From contig CAJXQA010000010.1 in NCBI GenBank assembly GCA_913058475.1, positions 1-32,544 of the forward strand: 32,544 bases of DNA, read 5' to 3'. Shown piece after piece: positions 16,215-25,892 of the stretch. This DNA comes from an uncultured Nitrosomonadales bacterium (GTDB taxonomy: Bacteria; Pseudomonadota; Gammaproteobacteria; Burkholderiales; Methylophilaceae). The first letter of the stretch is position 1; the number at the start of each line of letters is the position of its first letter. Both the position numbers and the translations under genes were made by a program. The notes beneath the pieces are model-generated. The model made no database searches, was not told where the DNA came from, and worked only from the letters and a program-made list of their open reading frames with translations.

Positions 16215-17485
16215 AGGAAGCTCAACTTACTGCCGCAGGAATAGTAAAAGATGTTCTAGAGGGCGGTAACCTAGATAAAGTTTTCCAGAAATATTTAAAA
16301 GAAAAAAAAATTAACCCAAAAGAGCTATCTCAAGTTAAAGACCTTGCCTTTGGAGCCCTTCGTTCATATGGAAAAACAAAATTTGTCATTAATAAGTTAG
16401 TAAAAAGACCACCCTCTAACCTATTAATTTCAACTTTACTTCATATTGCTTTATTTCAGCTTATTTTCAATAGATCAAACCCTTATACCGTTGTAGATCA
16501 GGCTGTTTCTGCATCAAATTCGGTAAATAAAAGACATACTGCCTTCGTAAATGGTGTACTTAGAACCTTTTTAAGGGAAAGAGTAATTATTCTTGAGGAA
16601 GCTGAAAATAATGAAGAAGCAAAATATAGCTATCCTATTTGGTGGATAAACCAGATAAAAAAAGAATACTCAAAATCCTGGGAGAATATTCTTGATATAG
16701 GAAACTCCCACCCAGCACTAATAATTCGAGTAAATATTAAAAAAGTCAGCATAAATAAGTATATTAAAAAATTGGAAGAACATAAAATTGAGCATACATT
16801 GTTAGGAGATGAAGCAATTTTAATAAAAAAACCAATGCCAGTAGATTCAATACCTGGATTTAACGTGGGGGAGATTTCAATACAAGACTATGGAGCACAA
16901 CTAGCGACTCGTTTATTAGATTTAAAGAAAAATCATAATGTTTTAGATGCTTGTGCGGCCCCAGGCGGTAAAGCTTGCCACATGATCGAGATAGCAGAAA
17001 TAAAACTGACTGCAGTTGAGGCTGACAAAAAAAGAGTGGAAAGAATTAATGAAAACTTAACCAGACTTGGGCATACTTTTAAAGTAATAAATTCTGAAAT
17101 TAAAGCCGGCAATGCATGGTGGGATAAAAATTCATTTGATAGAATTTTACTGGATGCACCTTGTTCAGCATCTGGAATAGTAAGAAGACATATAGATATA
17201 AAATGGCTAAGAAGGCAAAGTGACTTAGAATATTTCCATGAAAAGCAGTTTGAACTATTAAGAGCATCATGGGAGTTATTAAAGCCTCTAGGTAAACTTC
17301 TATATGTTACTTGTTCAATATTTGAGATAGAGAATAGATTGGTGGTGGATAGATTTTTAAAAGAAGAGAAAACTGCCGTAGAAATTAAAATTAAATTTCC
17401 AAAAAACGTTAATGTAACTGATAATCAGTTATTACCTTCATTAATTCATGACGGATTATTTTATGCCCTTCTACAGAAAAAATAA
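16211..17485 (+). CDS. rsmB: 16S rRNA (cytosine967-C5)-methyltransferase RsmB
   Basis: SAM-dependent m5C methyltransferase (Fmu/Sun family), 424 aa. The N-terminal NusB-like RNA-binding domain (about 5-130, with NPYTVVDQAVSA and FVNGVLR) is followed by a Rossmann methyltransferase domain with DACAAPGGKACHM, the motif IV Cys in LDAPCSASGIVRRH, and the catalytic Cys in YVTCSIFEIEN. The start is TTG at 16211, overlapping the fmt stop (TTGA). No Shine-Dalgarno sequence is seen, so translation is probably coupled to fmt. Confidence 0.96.
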   Translation: MKEAQLTAAGIVKDVLEGGNLDKVFQKYLKEKKINPKELSQVKDLAFGALRSYGKTKFVINKLVKRPPSNLLISTLLHIALFQLIFNRSNPYTVVDQAVSASNSVNKRHTAFVNGVLRTFLRERVIILEEAENNEEAKYSYPIWWINQIKKEYSKSWENILDIGNSHPALIIRVNIKKVSINKYIKKLEEHKIEHTLLGDEAILIKKPMPVDSIPGFNVGEISIQDYGAQLATRLLDLKKNHNVLDACAAPGGKACHMIEIAEIKLTAVEADKKRVERINENLTRLGHTFKVINSEIKAGNAWWDKNSFDRILLDAPCSASGIVRRHIDIKWLRRQSDLEYFHEKQFELLRASWELLKPLGKLLYVTCSIFEIENRLVVDRFLKEEKTAVEIKIKFPKNVNVTDNQLLPSLIHDGLFYALLQKK

Positions 17486-18026
17486 TTTAAATTTATTCCT
17501 TTTTTTTAGCCTTATCACTTATTTAAGTTTAACTTTTGCGAACATAGAAAATACAATTGAAATTAAACAAATTGAGCTAGAAAATGATGAAGATAAAATC
17601 ATTATAAATCTTGAGGAAATTTCTACATTATCTCCAAAAATAATCGAGCTCCTTGAAAGGGGAATTCCAATTGCTTTTAATTTAAAAATTGAGTTAATCA
17701 AAGAAAATGCGTTTTGGTTTGACAAGGTAATAAACCAGAATAACTTTGTATATCAAATTAAATATTTTTCACTTAGAAAGGTTTATGAGGTTATTGATAT
17801 AAATGGAAATAAAAAAATTTTTGAAGATGAACAAGTGGCAATTAAAAATTTACTAAGCAACAAAGAAATTATAATAAAAAAAAACAACCATCAAAATAGT
17901 GCAAAATTAAAAATATGGGTAGAGCTTGATAAAAAAAAATTACCTAAAGCAATCCAGGCAGATATATTCAATAAATCGTGGGAAGCAGGATCCAATATAA
18001 TTATTTATGATATGAACAAATTATGA
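17448..18026 (+). CDS. DUF4390 domain protein, exported
   Basis: A 192-aa protein with an N-terminal hydrophobic export signal (about residues 13-30, ending near FAN). The body matches DUF4390 in layout: LSPKIIELLERGIPIAFNL near the middle and LPKAIQADIFNKSWE near the C terminus. The function is unknown. The gene is regularly found between rsmB and ntrY in betaproteobacteria, as here. The start is uncertain: 17448 overlaps rsmB by 38 nt, while the second ATG (17463) has GGA 8 nt upstream and still leaves a complete signal sequence. The stop overlaps ntrY by 4 nt. Confidence 0.83.
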   Translation: MTDYFMPFYRKNNLNLFLFFSLITYLSLTFANIENTIEIKQIELENDEDKIIINLEEISTLSPKIIELLERGIPIAFNLKIELIKENAFWFDKVINQNNFVYQIKYFSLRKVYEVIDINGNKKIFEDEQVAIKNLLSNKEIIIKKNNHQNSAKLKIWVELDKKKLPKAIQADIFNKSWEAGSNIIIYDMNKL

Positions 18027-20170
18027 AATATTTAATTACCTCAGTTTCTGTTATTGGATTAGGATTTTTAATTCTTTTAGCACAGTCATTGTCAAATACT
18101 GACTTAGTATCAAATGATACTTTTATAGTTTTATTGGTTATTTCTATAGCATTTGTTATATGTTTATTTCTTCTTATCATTTTCCAAGTATTCAAATTAC
18201 TTCAGAGTGTAAGAAAGGAAATTACTGGAAGCAAATTAACATTACGATTAGTAATTTCATTTGGATTGATGGTCCTTGTCCCTGTGTTAATTGTATATTT
18301 AGTATCAGTAAACTTCCTAACAAAATCTATTGAGTCATGGTTTGATGTTCGGGTTGAGTTAGCCCTCGAGGGTGGTTTAACCCTTGGGCAAAAGACAATA
18401 GATATTTTAATAGATGACATAGAATTAAAAGGGAAAAGTGTTGCATACGCAATTGCAAACAAGCCATTTGAAAAAAGGGAGGACATCCTAATTGATTTAA
18501 GAGAGAAATTTAACATTTCAAGCGCGGTCTTATATAAAAGTGATGGCAGTATATCTGCAATATCAGAAAGTAACCCAACTATAAGCTCATCGACCCTAAG
18601 CCTTGATGATATAAAAAGAGTCCAAAATGGATATTTTGGAAGAATTGAAGAAACAAAAAATAAGAATCTATTAATTAAAGCATTTATTCCAATTTTCTAT
18701 AACGAAAAAAAACAAACGATAGACCTAATTGGTTACAGAGAGATATTAATGTTATCTCAACCTGTACCTGATTCTATATCAAATATGGCAATCTCGGTTG
18801 AGTCAGTATTCGAAGAATATCAGCAACTAAGATATAGTAGAAACTCTTTAAAAATTATTTACACGTTAACATTAACAATCGTCCTCATGCTAGCAATTTT
18901 AACTTCGGTTGCGATTTCATTCGTAATAAGTAGAAGATTTACAAGGCCATTATCACTATTATCTGAAGCAACAAATCAAATAGCAAAAGGTAATTATAAA
19001 AAAATAATACCTGAGATAGGTAAAGATGAGTTGGGCACTTTGGTAAAGTCTTTTAACTCGATGACACATCAGCTAGATACTGCCACAAAGAATTCTAAAA
19101 AAAACAGAAAGCGTTTAGAAGATGCAAGAGCATTTTTAGATGCCACACTTACAAATTTAGCAACTTCAATTGTGGTTATTGATAAAAATAAAAATGTAAA
19201 ATTTTATAATAAATCAGCAGAAAAATTACTGAATTTTAAATTACCAAATATGGTTGGTGAGAATTTAAAAAATGCAATTAAAGATATACAAAAATGTGAT
19301 GCTGTGATTACTTTCATTGATGAATCATTGGAAGGAAAAAATAAGTCGAAAGCTATTTCAAAAGAAATTGTTCTAGATTCACAGGGAGATGAAAAAACTT
19401 TAATCTTAAAACTTTCAACTTTACTCGAAAGCTCAGGAATTTCTTATATTCTTGTATTAGAAGATATTTCAACTGTAGCAAAGGCCCAAAGGCAAATTGC
19501 ATGGAGTGAGATTGCAAGAAGATTAGCACATGAAATTAAGAACCCTCTAACCCCAATTCAGCTCTCAGCAGAAAGAGTTCAAAATAAAATTATAGATAAG
19601 CTGAATGAGACGGATAAAGAGCTATTAAATAAATCAACCAATACAATAATTAAACAGGTAGATGCTTTAAAGTTAATGGTTAATGAATTTGCTGAATATT
19701 CGCGGACTCCGAGCTTAGTCAGAAAAATAATCAATATTACTGAGCTAATAGATGAGATTTCTTATTTATACTCTGATCAGCGTATTGAAATTCAAAAAAA
19801 TTACCCTAATACAATTAAAGAAATAAAAATAGATGAAAACAAATTTAGGCAGGTATTAATAAATATTTTTGATAATTCAAAAGCAGCAACTGAAAATACT
19901 AAGCACCCTAAAATAGTCATTACCGTAAAATGTAATAAAAATTTCATCATGCTTAAATTTGAAGATAATGGGATCGGAATACCAAAAGAAATAATGGAAA
20001 AAATTTATGAACCATATGTCACATCCAAAAAAACAGGCACAGGTTTAGGTTTAGCCATTGTACATAAAATAATTGAAGAACATTCAGGAAGTATTGAAAT
20101 AAATAATATTAAACCAAAAGGGGTATCAATATTAATAACACTTCCTTTATCGGAGACTAAAAATGGATAA
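18023..20170 (+). CDS. ntrY: NtrY-like sensor histidine kinase
   Basis: A 715-aa membrane sensor kinase. Three to four transmembrane segments lie before residue about 110 and near 285, flanking a periplasmic/sensor part. These are followed by HAMP (about 305-360, RRFTRPLSLLSEATNQIA), PAS (about 370-480), HisKA with phospho-acceptor H503 in ARRLAHEIKNPLTP, and an HATPase with DNGIGIP and GTGLGLAI. The H-box wording is characteristic of NtrY. It would phosphorylate the adjacent NtrX, whose start overlaps by 8 nt. The NtrYX pair is linked to nitrogen and redox responses in proteobacteria; the signal sensed here cannot be read from sequence. Confidence 0.93.
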   Translation: MKYLITSVSVIGLGFLILLAQSLSNTDLVSNDTFIVLLVISIAFVICLFLLIIFQVFKLLQSVRKEITGSKLTLRLVISFGLMVLVPVLIVYLVSVNFLTKSIESWFDVRVELALEGGLTLGQKTIDILIDDIELKGKSVAYAIANKPFEKREDILIDLREKFNISSAVLYKSDGSISAISESNPTISSSTLSLDDIKRVQNGYFGRIEETKNKNLLIKAFIPIFYNEKKQTIDLIGYREILMLSQPVPDSISNMAISVESVFEEYQQLRYSRNSLKIIYTLTLTIVLMLAILTSVAISFVISRRFTRPLSLLSEATNQIAKGNYKKIIPEIGKDELGTLVKSFNSMTHQLDTATKNSKKNRKRLEDARAFLDATLTNLATSIVVIDKNKNVKFYNKSAEKLLNFKLPNMVGENLKNAIKDIQKCDAVITFIDESLEGKNKSKAISKEIVLDSQGDEKTLILKLSTLLESSGISYILVLEDISTVAKAQRQIAWSEIARRLAHEIKNPLTPIQLSAERVQNKIIDKLNETDKELLNKSTNTIIKQVDALKLMVNEFAEYSRTPSLVRKIINITELIDEISYLYSDQRIEIQKNYPNTIKEIKIDENKFRQVLINIFDNSKAATENTKHPKIVITVKCNKNFIMLKFEDNGIGIPKEIMEKIYEPYVTSKKTGTGLGLAIVHKIIEEHSGSIEINNIKPKGVSILITLPLSETKNG

Positions 20171-21398
20171 GCTAAAAATTAAACTGCTTATAGTTGATGA
20201 TGAAAAAGATATTAGAGATTCACTAAAAGATATTTTAATTGACGAGGGTTATGAGATTTATCTAGCAGCTAATGCATTAGAGGCAAAAAAAATAAAATTA
20301 TCACAAACAATTGATTTAATCTTACTTGATATTTGGATGCCAGATATTGATGGCCTTTCCTTGCTTAAAGAATGGGCATCTAAAAACGAAATAAATTGTC
20401 CAGTTATTATGATGTCTGGACATGGAACAATTGATACTGCAATTGAGGCGACAAAAATAGGGGCGACGAATTTCCTAGAGAAACCTATATCTTTGCAAAA
20501 ACTTCTTAAGACTATTTCAAGCTCCTTAAAAAGCTCCGTTGAGATAAAAAAATTAGATAAGACTTTTTTTGAAGAATGTAATTTAAAGTTTGTAAAAGAT
20601 ATTGAAGCTGAAATTAATCACCTTAAAACAATAGATTTAGTTGCTTTTGTAGGTAATAAAACAAATTTCATAGAAATTTTAATATCTATGCTATTTAGCA
20701 CTAATTACTATTTAGTTAAGAAAGTTTCTAATATAAATAATAATTTATTAAATTTAATTCAGACATCAGGGTTAAAATTTATACTGTTTGATAATTGCCT
20801 TGATACGACAATAAAATATAACGATTATAAAAAAATATTTAATGAGTTAATTGCAAATAAAATAAAAATCATTTTTTTAGAAAAAGAAAGAGCTACACTT
20901 GATAGCTTTCTAATAAATGAAAATAATACTATTATTTTTGAAACAACAAAGTTTTTGAATGACAGAGATTTAATTCCTGACTTATCTAATGCATTACTTA
21001 CATTTCATTTAAATAAAAATCCTAATGTATCTTTTAAGGTTTTCGATAGTTCGGCTTTAAATACCTTAAGAAATACAGCTGAAATAAAAAGTATGGATCG
21101 GCTTAATGAAATTATAATTTCATTAATTAAGACTTCAGATGCTGAACTTATTGATAAAGATCATGTTGATAATTTTATTAATCCTCATAACCCATCTATT
21201 AATCAAAATAATAATACTGAAATAAAAATAGATTTTTTATTTGAAAAGCCACTTAAAGAATCAAGGGATTTGTTTGAGACTATTTATCTAAAGCATCATC
21301 TTAGTCGAAATAAATCTATTACTGATTTATCAAAAAAAACTGGAATAGAAAGGACACACCTTTATAGAAAACTAAAACAATTAGGGATTAAAGTTTAA
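20163..21398 (+). CDS. ntrX: NtrX-like response regulator with degenerate AAA+ domain
   Basis: A 411-aa regulator. The receiver domain (about 7-120) is complete: D12/D13, phospho-acceptor D56 in LLDIWMPD, S85 and K107. The C terminus (about 355-411) is a typical NtrX Fis-type helix-turn-helix, with TDLSKKTGIERTHLYRKLKQ. Between them, where NtrC-family proteins carry a sigma-54-activating AAA+ ATPase, no Walker A, Walker B or GAFTGA motif remains. The equivalent of Walker A reads VAFVGNKTNFIEIL, and the region is Asn/Ile/Lys-rich. The protein therefore probably regulates by DNA binding alone. It overlaps ntrY by 8 nt at its start and convergent xthA by 18 nt at its end. Confidence 0.88.
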   Translation: MDKLKIKLLIVDDEKDIRDSLKDILIDEGYEIYLAANALEAKKIKLSQTIDLILLDIWMPDIDGLSLLKEWASKNEINCPVIMMSGHGTIDTAIEATKIGATNFLEKPISLQKLLKTISSSLKSSVEIKKLDKTFFEECNLKFVKDIEAEINHLKTIDLVAFVGNKTNFIEILISMLFSTNYYLVKKVSNINNNLLNLIQTSGLKFILFDNCLDTTIKYNDYKKIFNELIANKIKIIFLEKERATLDSFLINENNTIIFETTKFLNDRDLIPDLSNALLTFHLNKNPNVSFKVFDSSALNTLRNTAEIKSMDRLNEIIISLIKTSDAELIDKDHVDNFINPHNPSINQNNNTEIKIDFLFEKPLKESRDLFETIYLKHHLSRNKSITDLSKKTGIERTHLYRKLKQLGIKV

Positions 21399-22163
21399 TT
21401 CAGTAACTACTGGAACATGGTCTGACGGTCGCTCAAAAGTGCGCGTCGTTTTATCAATATAAGCTTTTTCTAAAAAAGGTAATAAATTTTTTGATAAAAG
21501 TATATGGTCAATACGCATCCCTAAGTTTCGTTGAAAAGGTATCCTGTAGTCCCACCATGAGAATTCGTTTGCATTAGGATTTATCTCTCTAAATGTATCA
21601 ATGAATCCTAGTTTAAGTAATTTATTGAAATACGCTCGCTCTTGAGGGGATACTAAAATTTTGCCATCCCATGATTTAGAATCATAACAATCCAACTCTG
21701 ATGGAGCGATATTAAAATCTCCGGTAATAATATTCTCTATTTCATCATTTTTTTTTTGTAGATAATTTAAAAAAGACTTAAGCCAATTTATTTTATACTC
21801 AAATTTATCTGAGGTAAGTGCCTGACCATTAGGAATATACGCAGATATAACACGATGTTTATCTCCATCATCGTTTGTATATATGCCAGATATAAATCTT
21901 TTTTGTTCATCATTGAAATTAGGAATATCTAATTGAACATTAATTAATTCTTTATTGCTAATTATGGCAACGCCATTATAGGTATTTTGTCCGTTATGAT
22001 ATGAAAATAACCCTTTCTGATCAAAAACATCGTGGGGGAAGTTATCATTATTTTGCTTTGTCTCTTGTAAACAAAGCACATCAGGTTGATTTAAATTTAT
22101 CCAATCTAATACATGAGGAAGTCTAACTTTTAAAGAATTAACATTCCATGATGCTATCTTCAT
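21381..22163 (-). CDS. xthA: Exodeoxyribonuclease III
   Basis: AP endonuclease and 3'-5' exonuclease for base excision repair, 260 aa, a typical length. Residues of the exonuclease/endonuclease/phosphatase fold are present: ASWNVNSLKVR with Asn7, the metal-binding Glu in CLQETKQ (about 34), GDFNIAP (about 148), and the C-terminal RIDHILLS and SDHVPV with catalytic Asp-His. The ATG overlaps the upstream oligopeptidase stop by 4 nt. Convergent with ntrX. Confidence 0.96.
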   Translation of the reverse strand: MKIASWNVNSLKVRLPHVLDWINLNQPDVLCLQETKQNNDNFPHDVFDQKGLFSYHNGQNTYNGVAIISNKELINVQLDIPNFNDEQKRFISGIYTNDDGDKHRVISAYIPNGQALTSDKFEYKINWLKSFLNYLQKKNDEIENIITGDFNIAPSELDCYDSKSWDGKILVSPQERAYFNKLLKLGFIDTFREINPNANEFSWWDYRIPFQRNLGMRIDHILLSKNLLPFLEKAYIDKTTRTFERPSDHVPVVTELNFNP

Positions 22164-24175
22164 TGGCTCACAAGTCCATGATGGGCTAGTAGTGCTCGAA
22201 TTTCTGGCTTTCTTCCTCTGAAGGCGATAAAAGATTCCATTGCAGGTCTAGATCCTCCTTTTGAAAGAATTTCTTTTTTAAATTTATTACCTGCTGTTTT
22301 TGATAAAATACCAATTTCTTCAAATAAGCTATAAGCATCTGCAGAAAGTACTTCTGCCCATTTGTAGCTATAGTAAGCTGATGAGTATCCACCTGAAAAA
22401 ATATGACTAAAGCTATGTGGAAATTTGGTCCACGAAGGAGTTTCCATGACTGAAACTTGAGCTCTAGCACTATCGAGAATTTTCATAAAATTTCTATTTT
22501 TAGATGAATATTCACTATGGAGTTTTATGTCAAATAATGCGAATTCCACCTGCCTTAATGTTTGCATGCCTGATTGGAAATTTTTTGACTCTAAAAGTTT
22601 ATTAAAAAGCTTTTTAGGCATATAAGTTTTAGTTTTATTGTTATATGACATATCTTTTATAACCGACCATTCCCAGCAATAATTTTCCATAAATTGACTA
22701 GGGAGTTCAACTGCATCCCATTCAACTCCTTTTATTCCTGAAATAGAATATTCCGTTACCTCTGTAAGAAGGTGATGCAGCCCATGACCAAACTCGTGAA
22801 ATAAAGTGATGACCTCATCATGAGTTAAATATGCATTACCATTTGATGGGGGAGTAAAATTACAAGTTAGATATGCAACTGGGTTCTCTTCTTCATTTAT
22901 GAATTTATACTTAGATATTGCTTCGTCCATCCAAGCACCGCCACGTTTATTTTTTCTTGCATATAGATCTAAATAAAATTTTCCAACCAATTTTTTTTTC
23001 TTGGTATATATTTCAAAAAATTTCACATCTTCATGCCATGTTGAAGTATTTGTTTCGAGAATATTTAAGTCATAAATTTTTCCACAAATATTAAAGAGTC
23101 CCTGTAGGACATTATTTATAGGAAAATATTGTTTAATTTCCTCATCAGTAAAACTAAATCTCTCTTTTTTAATTTTTTCAGATAGGTAAGGAATATCCCA
23201 AGGTTTTACTTTAGAAATATTGAATTCCTTTGCAATATCATTGATATCATTGATATCATTTAAAGCTGATTTCTTTGCTTTTTTAGTAAGTTCTGATAAA
23301 AATGACGAAACTTCATTTGATGATTTGGCCATCTTAGTTTTTAAAAGCATTGACGAGATGTTTGAGTAGCCAAGTAATTTTGATAATTGATATTTTAGTT
23401 TAAGTATATTGTTTATATTTTTTGTATTATCAAGCTGTTTACTCATCAATGAAGATGCCTTTGTATTATATGCGGTATAAATATCTTTTCTTAGTTTTCT
23501 ATCATCCGCATATTGCATAATTGGTAGATAACTAGGAAAGTCAATTGTAAACAACCAGCCTTTAATTTTTTTAGCTTTAGCTTTTATAAATGCAGAGCTA
23601 ACAACTTCAACAGGGACTCCTTTTAATGAGTTTTTATCTGAAACAACTAATGTAAAACTATTAATAGAATCTAAGATATTTTCATCAAAGGAAGATGATA
23701 ACTTTGATAGATTACTTTGAATTTCTTTGAATCTTTTTTTTTGTTTTTCAGCCAAAGCAACACCAGAAAGCTCAAAAGATATAATTTCATTTTTAATAAG
23801 TTTTTTTTGTGAAGGGGATAGATTTTTATTATTTTGGAGTAAATATTTATATTTTTTATATAAAATATGGCTTTGTCCAAGACTAGAAGAATATTCAGTA
23901 ACTTTTACAAGGGCTTGGTTATACACTTTCCTATATGAAGGTGAGCTCTTAACTGAATTAATATGATTGATATAAGACCAGACTCTATCAAACTTTTCAT
24001 TACATATTTCTAAGGGCACTACAAAATTTATCCAATTAGGTGTTTCACTCATAGACTCAATTTGTGAAATAACTTCAGTATTATCTTTAATAACATTATC
24101 TATTGCAGGAATAACGTGTTTAGATTTTATAGCATAAAAGTCTGGTAGTGTTTCTCTTACTAAAAAAGGATTCAT
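22160..24175 (-). CDS. prlC: Oligopeptidase A (M3 family metallopeptidase)
   Basis: A 671-aa cytosolic zinc peptidase of the thimet oligopeptidase family, which degrades short peptides including cleaved signal peptides. The catalytic HEFGH is at 460-464, with the downstream third ligand region GVEWDAVELPSQFMENY. The C-terminal FSHIFSGGYSSAYYSYKWAEVLSAD is diagnostic for PrlC. Length agrees with E. coli PrlC (680 aa). A threefold NDI repeat occurs around residue 305-313. It lies 66 nt downstream of hpf on the same strand and overlaps xthA by 4 nt. Confidence 0.95.
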   Translation of the reverse strand: MNPFLVRETLPDFYAIKSKHVIPAIDNVIKDNTEVISQIESMSETPNWINFVVPLEICNEKFDRVWSYINHINSVKSSPSYRKVYNQALVKVTEYSSSLGQSHILYKKYKYLLQNNKNLSPSQKKLIKNEIISFELSGVALAEKQKKRFKEIQSNLSKLSSSFDENILDSINSFTLVVSDKNSLKGVPVEVVSSAFIKAKAKKIKGWLFTIDFPSYLPIMQYADDRKLRKDIYTAYNTKASSLMSKQLDNTKNINNILKLKYQLSKLLGYSNISSMLLKTKMAKSSNEVSSFLSELTKKAKKSALNDINDINDIAKEFNISKVKPWDIPYLSEKIKKERFSFTDEEIKQYFPINNVLQGLFNICGKIYDLNILETNTSTWHEDVKFFEIYTKKKKLVGKFYLDLYARKNKRGGAWMDEAISKYKFINEEENPVAYLTCNFTPPSNGNAYLTHDEVITLFHEFGHGLHHLLTEVTEYSISGIKGVEWDAVELPSQFMENYCWEWSVIKDMSYNNKTKTYMPKKLFNKLLESKNFQSGMQTLRQVEFALFDIKLHSEYSSKNRNFMKILDSARAQVSVMETPSWTKFPHSFSHIFSGGYSSAYYSYKWAEVLSADAYSLFEEIGILSKTAGNKFKKEILSKGGSRPAMESFIAFRGRKPEIRALLAHHGLVSQ
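23236..23262 (-). repeat. Three-copy 9-bp tandem repeat inside prlC
   Basis: The unit TATCATTGA occurs twice perfectly and a third time with one change (TATCATTTA), in frame, encoding NDI-NDI-NDI. It is a small in-frame microsatellite that could vary in copy number without a frameshift. Confidence 0.8.
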
Positions 24176-24241
24176 ATCTAAATTGAAAAATTAATATTTA
24201 AAGTAATTTGGCTGTGATAATCAAAAAAAATTCAAATTAAA

Positions 24242-24574
24242 TTAATTTTCACTTGAAAAATCAGTTCTTTTGATATTATTTTGAAAGTGGTTATTTTTAA
24301 TTTTGTCGTTATGTTTAATTATTTGTTTATCTAGTTTGTCTATTAACAAATCGATTGATTGATACATATCATTGCATGAACATTTAGCATGTAGGATAGA
24401 TTTAGGTAAATGAATATTGCCTTCAGCATTATGGGTTATATTATCAACACTTAGTATAATCTTTATCTCTAAAATATCTTGAGAATGTCCCTTTATTTTT
24501 TTAAGTTTCTTCCCAATATGATCTTTTAAACCAGCAGTAATCTCAAGATGGTGTCCAATTATATTAATTTTCAT
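24242..24574 (-). CDS. hpf: Ribosome hibernation promoting factor (short HPF)
   Basis: A 110-aa protein with the HPF/YfiA fold signature: INIIGHHLEITAGLKDHIGKKL at the N terminus, the alternating strand NAEGNIHLPKSILHA, and the helix DMYQSIDLLIDKLDKQIIKH. It binds the small ribosomal subunit in stationary phase and promotes 100S dimers. It lies 9 nt after rpoN, its normal neighbour. It is the short form, lacking the C-terminal dimerisation domain of long HPF. Confidence 0.95.
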   Translation of the reverse strand: MKINIIGHHLEITAGLKDHIGKKLKKIKGHSQDILEIKIILSVDNITHNAEGNIHLPKSILHAKCSCNDMYQSIDLLIDKLDKQIIKHNDKIKNNHFQNNIKRTDFSSEN

Positions 24575-24583
24575 ATAAATATT

Positions 24584-25891
24584 TTATACTTTTCTTTGGT
24601 TGGAAGGTAAAATTTTTAATTTAATACGGTACTTTGCAACTGTTCTTCTAGCAATTTCTATTCCATCATCGTTAAGAATTTTACATAATTCAGAATCTGA
24701 ATAAGGTTTTTGGGGGTTCTCATTGCTAACAAGAAAATTTATCTTATTAAGAAGTGATCTTGATGAGACATTGTTATTATTACTCCCCATGGAAGAGTTA
24801 AAGAAAAACTTCAATTCGTATATTCCATGTGGAGTAGAAATAAACTTATCTGTAGAAATTCTTGAAATAGTAGATTCATGAAACTCAAGATCAAATGCAA
24901 TTTTCTTTAATGTCAATGAACTAATACTAGATTCTCCATGCTCTAAAAAATTAATCTGATTTTTCATAATCTCTCTAGCAACTCTTAAGATTGAAATTGA
25001 TCTTTCATTCAAGTTTTTAATTAACCATTTTGCCTCTTGAAACTTTTCTTTTAAATCTTGATCAGGGGAAGTAGCAGCTAAAATTTTTGCATTTTCTATT
25101 AATTTAAGTTTAATATTATTTTTTTCGCTCAAAGATGTAACCCATTCTTCATTTTCTTTTTTAACAATTGCATCTGCAGCTATAAATGATGATTTAGTTA
25201 ATTTTTGAAAAATAAGCCCAGGTTTTGGGTTTAATTTTTTTATTAATATGATAGCTTTTTCTAAATTCAAATCAGTGCATTTTAAATTTTTCTTTAATTC
25301 TCCATAATTTTTATTTGCTAACATGTTTAAGTAATTTTTTACCAATGCTTTAGCAAGCCTACAAATGTTATCTTGATTTTCAATGAGTTCTAATTGAATA
25401 ATTAGACATTCACTAAGGTTTCGTGAACCGATTCCTGGATGTGTTGAATTTTGTATTAATTTTAATAATTTTTCTATTTGCTGAACATTCGGTTTTTTTT
25501 TAAGTGGGATAGAACTTCTAATATCTTCTAAGGAATCAATTAAATATCCATTTTCACCTATTGAATCTATTAAATAAGATATTATAAGTTGGTCCTCAGA
25601 ACTAAAATTAAAAATAGCAATGTTTTCTACTAAATATTCTTTTAGGGTTTGATTTTTTGCTTCACTATCAAAAATTTCGTAATAATTGGTATCTGATGAA
25701 TGCTGGGATTGTGAACTTTTTTTGGTTAATAAATTTTTATCTTTTGTGCTAAGAAATACATTATCTGATAAGTATTCCTCAATTAAATCATTAAGTTCTG
25801 ATTGAGAAGCATGAAGAAGTTTTATCGATTGTTGCAGACGAGGAGTTAATTTTATGGACTGGGATAGCCTTAAATTTAATCCTAATTTCAT
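24584..25891 (-). CDS. rpoN: RNA polymerase sigma-54 factor
   Basis: A 435-aa protein, shorter than the usual 470-500. Region I (LGLNLRLSQSIKLTPRLQQSIKLL) is glutamine/leucine-rich and binds activators. The core-binding domain follows (about 95-290), then the HTH part with HESTISRISTDKFISTPHGIYELKFFF (about 332-360). The RpoN box ARRTVAKYR at about 414-422 is intact, so -24/-12 promoter recognition should be preserved. The shortening falls mainly in the acidic linker after region I. It sits 1 nt after lptB. The only NtrC-family protein in the window, ntrX, lacks sigma-54 activation motifs. Confidence 0.96.
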   Translation of the reverse strand: MKLGLNLRLSQSIKLTPRLQQSIKLLHASQSELNDLIEEYLSDNVFLSTKDKNLLTKKSSQSQHSSDTNYYEIFDSEAKNQTLKEYLVENIAIFNFSSEDQLIISYLIDSIGENGYLIDSLEDIRSSIPLKKKPNVQQIEKLLKLIQNSTHPGIGSRNLSECLIIQLELIENQDNICRLAKALVKNYLNMLANKNYGELKKNLKCTDLNLEKAIILIKKLNPKPGLIFQKLTKSSFIAADAIVKKENEEWVTSLSEKNNIKLKLIENAKILAATSPDQDLKEKFQEAKWLIKNLNERSISILRVAREIMKNQINFLEHGESSISSLTLKKIAFDLEFHESTISRISTDKFISTPHGIYELKFFFNSSMGSNNNNVSSRSLLNKINFLVSNENPQKPYSDSELCKILNDDGIEIARRTVAKYRIKLKILPSNQRKV

Positions 25892-25892
25892 T

